A stretch of DNA of 64,000 bases from Actinomycetota bacterium (GTDB lineage Bacteria > Actinomycetota > Geothermincolia > Geothermincolales > RBG-13-55-18): positions 186,001 through 250,000 of the forward strand of contig JACIXC010000003.1 of the NCBI GenBank assembly GCA_014360655.1. Direction: 5' to 3'. The translations under genes and the position numbers were made by a program. The notes below the pieces were generated by a model. The model did no database searches, was not told the DNA's origin, and was given only the letters and a program-made list of their open reading frames with translations. This document shows positions 61,252 through 64,000 of this stretch, piece after piece; the first letter of the stretch is position 1, and each line of letters opens with the position of its first letter.

Positions 61252-61631
61252 GAAGCGTCGCGACCACCGTGGACTACACGCTGCGCAAGCGTTCGCTCCT
61301 GCGCGACTTCCGCACCGGCCGCATCTCCGTCTACGACGTCTGCGACGCCCATCCGGAGATACGGCGCATCGCCAGGAACGTGGGGGAAAGCACCCGCGCC
61401 GTTTGCCCCGTCTGCCGGAGGGAGAACCTGCGCCTCTTGAATTTCGTTTACGGCGAGGAGCTCGACTACGATAACGGGAGGGTCTTCCCAACCAGCGCCA
61501 TCTTCAACGGGCTGCGGGAGAAGTACCGCAACTTCACCTGCTACGTGGTGGAGGTATGCGTGGGATGCAGCTGGAACCACCTGGTGCGCAGCATCCGCTT
61601 CGAGAACACGGGAGGGGAACGAGATGTGTGA
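61248..61631 (+). CDS. DUF5318 family zinc-ribbon protein
   Basis: 127 residues. VDYTLRKRSLLRDFRTGRIS and DVCDAHPEIRRIARNVGEST at the N-terminus and two CxxC pairs (CPVCRRENLRLLNFVYGEEL and CVGCSWNHLVRS) match DUF5318, a family found mainly in actinobacteria. The four cysteines probably bind zinc. Coupled to the upstream mini-ORF and overlapping the CooT gene by 8 nt. Function unknown. Confidence 0.8.
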   Translation: MRSVATTVDYTLRKRSLLRDFRTGRISVYDVCDAHPEIRRIARNVGESTRAVCPVCRRENLRLLNFVYGEELDYDNGRVFPTSAIFNGLREKYRNFTCYVVEVCVGCSWNHLVRSIRFENTGGERDV

Positions 61632-61818
61632 ATCCCATGCCTACATGATCGAGGGCGACCAGGAAAGGCTGGTCATGGAGGACGTGGTGAACATCAGGGA
61701 AGAGGGCGGCAAGGTCTATCTCTCCAGCATCATCGGCGAGGAGAGCGTGCTCGACGCGGAGATCGCCGCCATCACCTTCCTGGACCACAAGGTCCTGCTG
61801 CGTCCCCGCGGCGGCTGA
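61624..61818 (+). CDS. CooT-family nickel-binding protein
   Basis: 64 residues. The N-terminal MCESHAYMIEGDQERLVMED and C-terminal TFLDHKVLLRP are typical of CooT, a small dimeric nickel chaperone-like protein linked to CO dehydrogenase; the Cys2 residue is the metal ligand in characterised members. Overlaps the DUF5318 gene. With two CooC genes elsewhere in the window it supports a nickel CO-dehydrogenase system in this genome. Confidence 0.8.
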   Translation: MCESHAYMIEGDQERLVMEDVVNIREEGGKVYLSSIIGEESVLDAEIAAITFLDHKVLLRPRGG

Positions 61819-61946
61819 AGCCCTCCGCCGCTCCCCGCGGGGGCTCCCTCCAGACGCGGGTTCCGGCTTAGCCCGAGGCATCACGGCGGTCCAAGCCTTC
61901 CGCCGCTCCCCGCTGGATTCTCCCCAACCCTCCCAGACCCTTTCAC

Positions 61947-62885
61947 CTAAACGCTTTCCCCGGGGCCGCCGGGGCGGCGCAGCAGGCGGCGCACCAGGTA
62001 GAAGGCGAGTCCCGCCACCAGGAGGATGGCGAAGAGGTAGGGGAGCGCGTAGAAGAACCCCAGGGCCAGCGCGCGCAGACCCCGGCCGAAGGCCCTGAAT
62101 CCCCGCGCCACGGAATCCCAGAAGCCGCCGTCTTCCTCCTCGCCCACCTCGTCGACGGACAGGGTCAGGGTGGAGAATTCCACCTGCCGGTCCAGGAAGT
62201 TCATCCTCCCCTGGACCTGCTCCTTCTCCAGTTGCACGGATGAGAGGTGCTCGCGGATGGAGATCATCTCCTGCACCGACTTGGCCTCCCCGATGAGCGA
62301 GAGATAGAAGGCCTCCTCGGCCTGCAGGTGGCGCAGCCTGCTCTCAAGGTCCACGTACTCCGCGCTGACGTCGCTGGTGGAGACCTGTGCGGAGGTGACC
62401 TCTCCCAGCGCCGAGACCTCGTTCATCACCTCGTCGAACTCGGCTGCCGGTATGCGGAGGGTGAGGGTGGCATGGGTGAGGCCGTCGTCATCGCGGCCCG
62501 AGCTCTCGCCCTGCACGTAACCCCCCGCCCCGTTCGCCAGCGCCACCGCATCCTCACGGATGCGCACGTAGCCGCCCCGATCCGTTTCCATCTTGACCAG
62601 GGCGTTCTTGATCACCTTCAGCTGCAGTTCCGGCAGGGATGACCCGCCGGAAGTGCCCTGCAATGTGGGTCCCTCCGCCACCCCTTCCCTCGTCTCCAGG
62701 GTCCCCATGTCGGAGGAGTCGAAGAGACCTTCGCCGCTCCCGTCCTTTTCCCGGCCGGGAGATGCGGAACCCTCCTCGCGCACTGATTCCACGGACTCCT
62801 CGCCGCACCCGGCGAGCAGCGCCCCCAGGCACAGCGCAAGGACGGCAAGTGCCGCCGCCGCTTTCCATCCCCGTATCCCGGCCAT
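61947..62885 (-). CDS. DUF4349-family lipoprotein
   Basis: 312 residues. Signal peptide with LGALLAGC lipobox, a Ser/Glu-rich spacer, then the DUF4349 core (KNALVKMETDRGGYVRIRED, SRLRHLQAEEAFYLSLIGEA coiled coil, FLDRQVEFSTLTLSVDE) and a C-terminal hydrophobic helix FFYALPYLFAILLVAGLAFY with a basic tail. The coiled coil and two membrane attachments suggest an envelope scaffold. ATG 62885 follows AGGGAGGACAGG. Confidence 0.85.
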   Translation of the reverse strand: MAGIRGWKAAAALAVLALCLGALLAGCGEESVESVREEGSASPGREKDGSGEGLFDSSDMGTLETREGVAEGPTLQGTSGGSSLPELQLKVIKNALVKMETDRGGYVRIREDAVALANGAGGYVQGESSGRDDDGLTHATLTLRIPAAEFDEVMNEVSALGEVTSAQVSTSDVSAEYVDLESRLRHLQAEEAFYLSLIGEAKSVQEMISIREHLSSVQLEKEQVQGRMNFLDRQVEFSTLTLSVDEVGEEEDGGFWDSVARGFRAFGRGLRALALGFFYALPYLFAILLVAGLAFYLVRRLLRRPGGPGESV

Positions 62886-63042
62886 CCTGTCCTCCCTTCC
62901 CCGTCTCCCGGACCTGCCCTTTATGATGCCCCGCGGCGCGGCATGGTTCCTGGGCACGGACGGTCGCGCCCCCGTGCCCGGGGCGGGTGCTTGTGGAGGA
63001 AGCTTTAAAAAAAGGGGAGAGGTTGTTAGAATACCGCCGTGA

Positions 63043-64000
<958 letters not shown>

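Overview
This GC-rich window looks like a chromosomal segment from an anaerobic Actinomycetota-like bacterium. The support is a DUF5318 protein (a family known mainly from actinobacteria), several transcripts that appear leaderless (a -10 box 6-8 nt before the start codon), and three nickel/CO-dehydrogenase accessory genes (two CooC-type ATPases and a CooT). A molybdenum-cofactor operon and Nfn-type flavoprotein genes also fit an anaerobe. The lineage is inferred, not proven. I saw no tRNA, rRNA or CRISPR.

Layout. 1-1.4 kb: two acyl-CoA dehydrogenase genes (-). 1.7-6.8 kb: two decayed ISLre2/UPF0236 transposases flank a large secreted protein of foreign composition. 7.3-8.2 kb: an iron-sulfur protein. 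8.3-11.7 kb: the classic rpsF-ssb-rpsR-rplI-dnaB operon (-). 12-14 kb: ComFB, endonuclease V and a serine-acetyltransferase-like gene. 14.3-15.9 kb: a solitary TrpB2-type tryptophan synthase beta gene behind a complete Trp attenuator. 16.3-20.7 kb: two lipoproteins and a DinG helicase with a decayed exonuclease domain. 21.4-33 kb: enolase-superfamily enzyme, carboxylesterase, histidine kinase, flavodoxin, CsoR/CstR-family repressor, EF-Tu-domain protein, two-repeat lipoprotein, geranylgeranyl-reductase-like enzyme, glycosyltransferase and glycogen-debranching-like enzyme. 35.9-41.4 kb (-): methyltransferase, CooC, FecBCD-type ABC importer and TrmO, behind a structured leader with a terminator. 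42.7-43.3 kb: a 235-bp tandem repeat. 45-48.7 kb: FadB-like fusion and thiolase, a beta-oxidation pair. 49-51.3 kb: radical SAM protein and HdrB-like protein. 51.4 kb: a candidate non-coding RNA. 53-64 kb: CooC, NfnA-like subunit, glycerate kinase, thioredoxin-like lipoprotein plus moaA-moaC-MOSC-mogA, RsbRD-like protein, phosphatase, DUF5318, CooT, DUF4349 lipoprotein, and the start of an NfnB/GltD-like subunit.

The strongest observations are: (1) a thioredoxin-like lipoprotein whose only in-frame TGA sits exactly at the first cysteine of the CxxC site and is followed by a bacterial-SECIS-like hairpin, so it is probably a selenoprotein; (2) a Trp-codon leader peptide with mutually exclusive antiterminator and terminator hairpins in front of a stand-alone trpB2; (3) recurrent mini-ORFs, either leaderless at the transcript 5' end or bridging two cistrons, that end by overlapping the next start codon (ATGA/GTGA); (4) an unassigned riboswitch-like leader before the metal-uptake operon; and (5) a four-way-junction RNA candidate near 51.4 kb.
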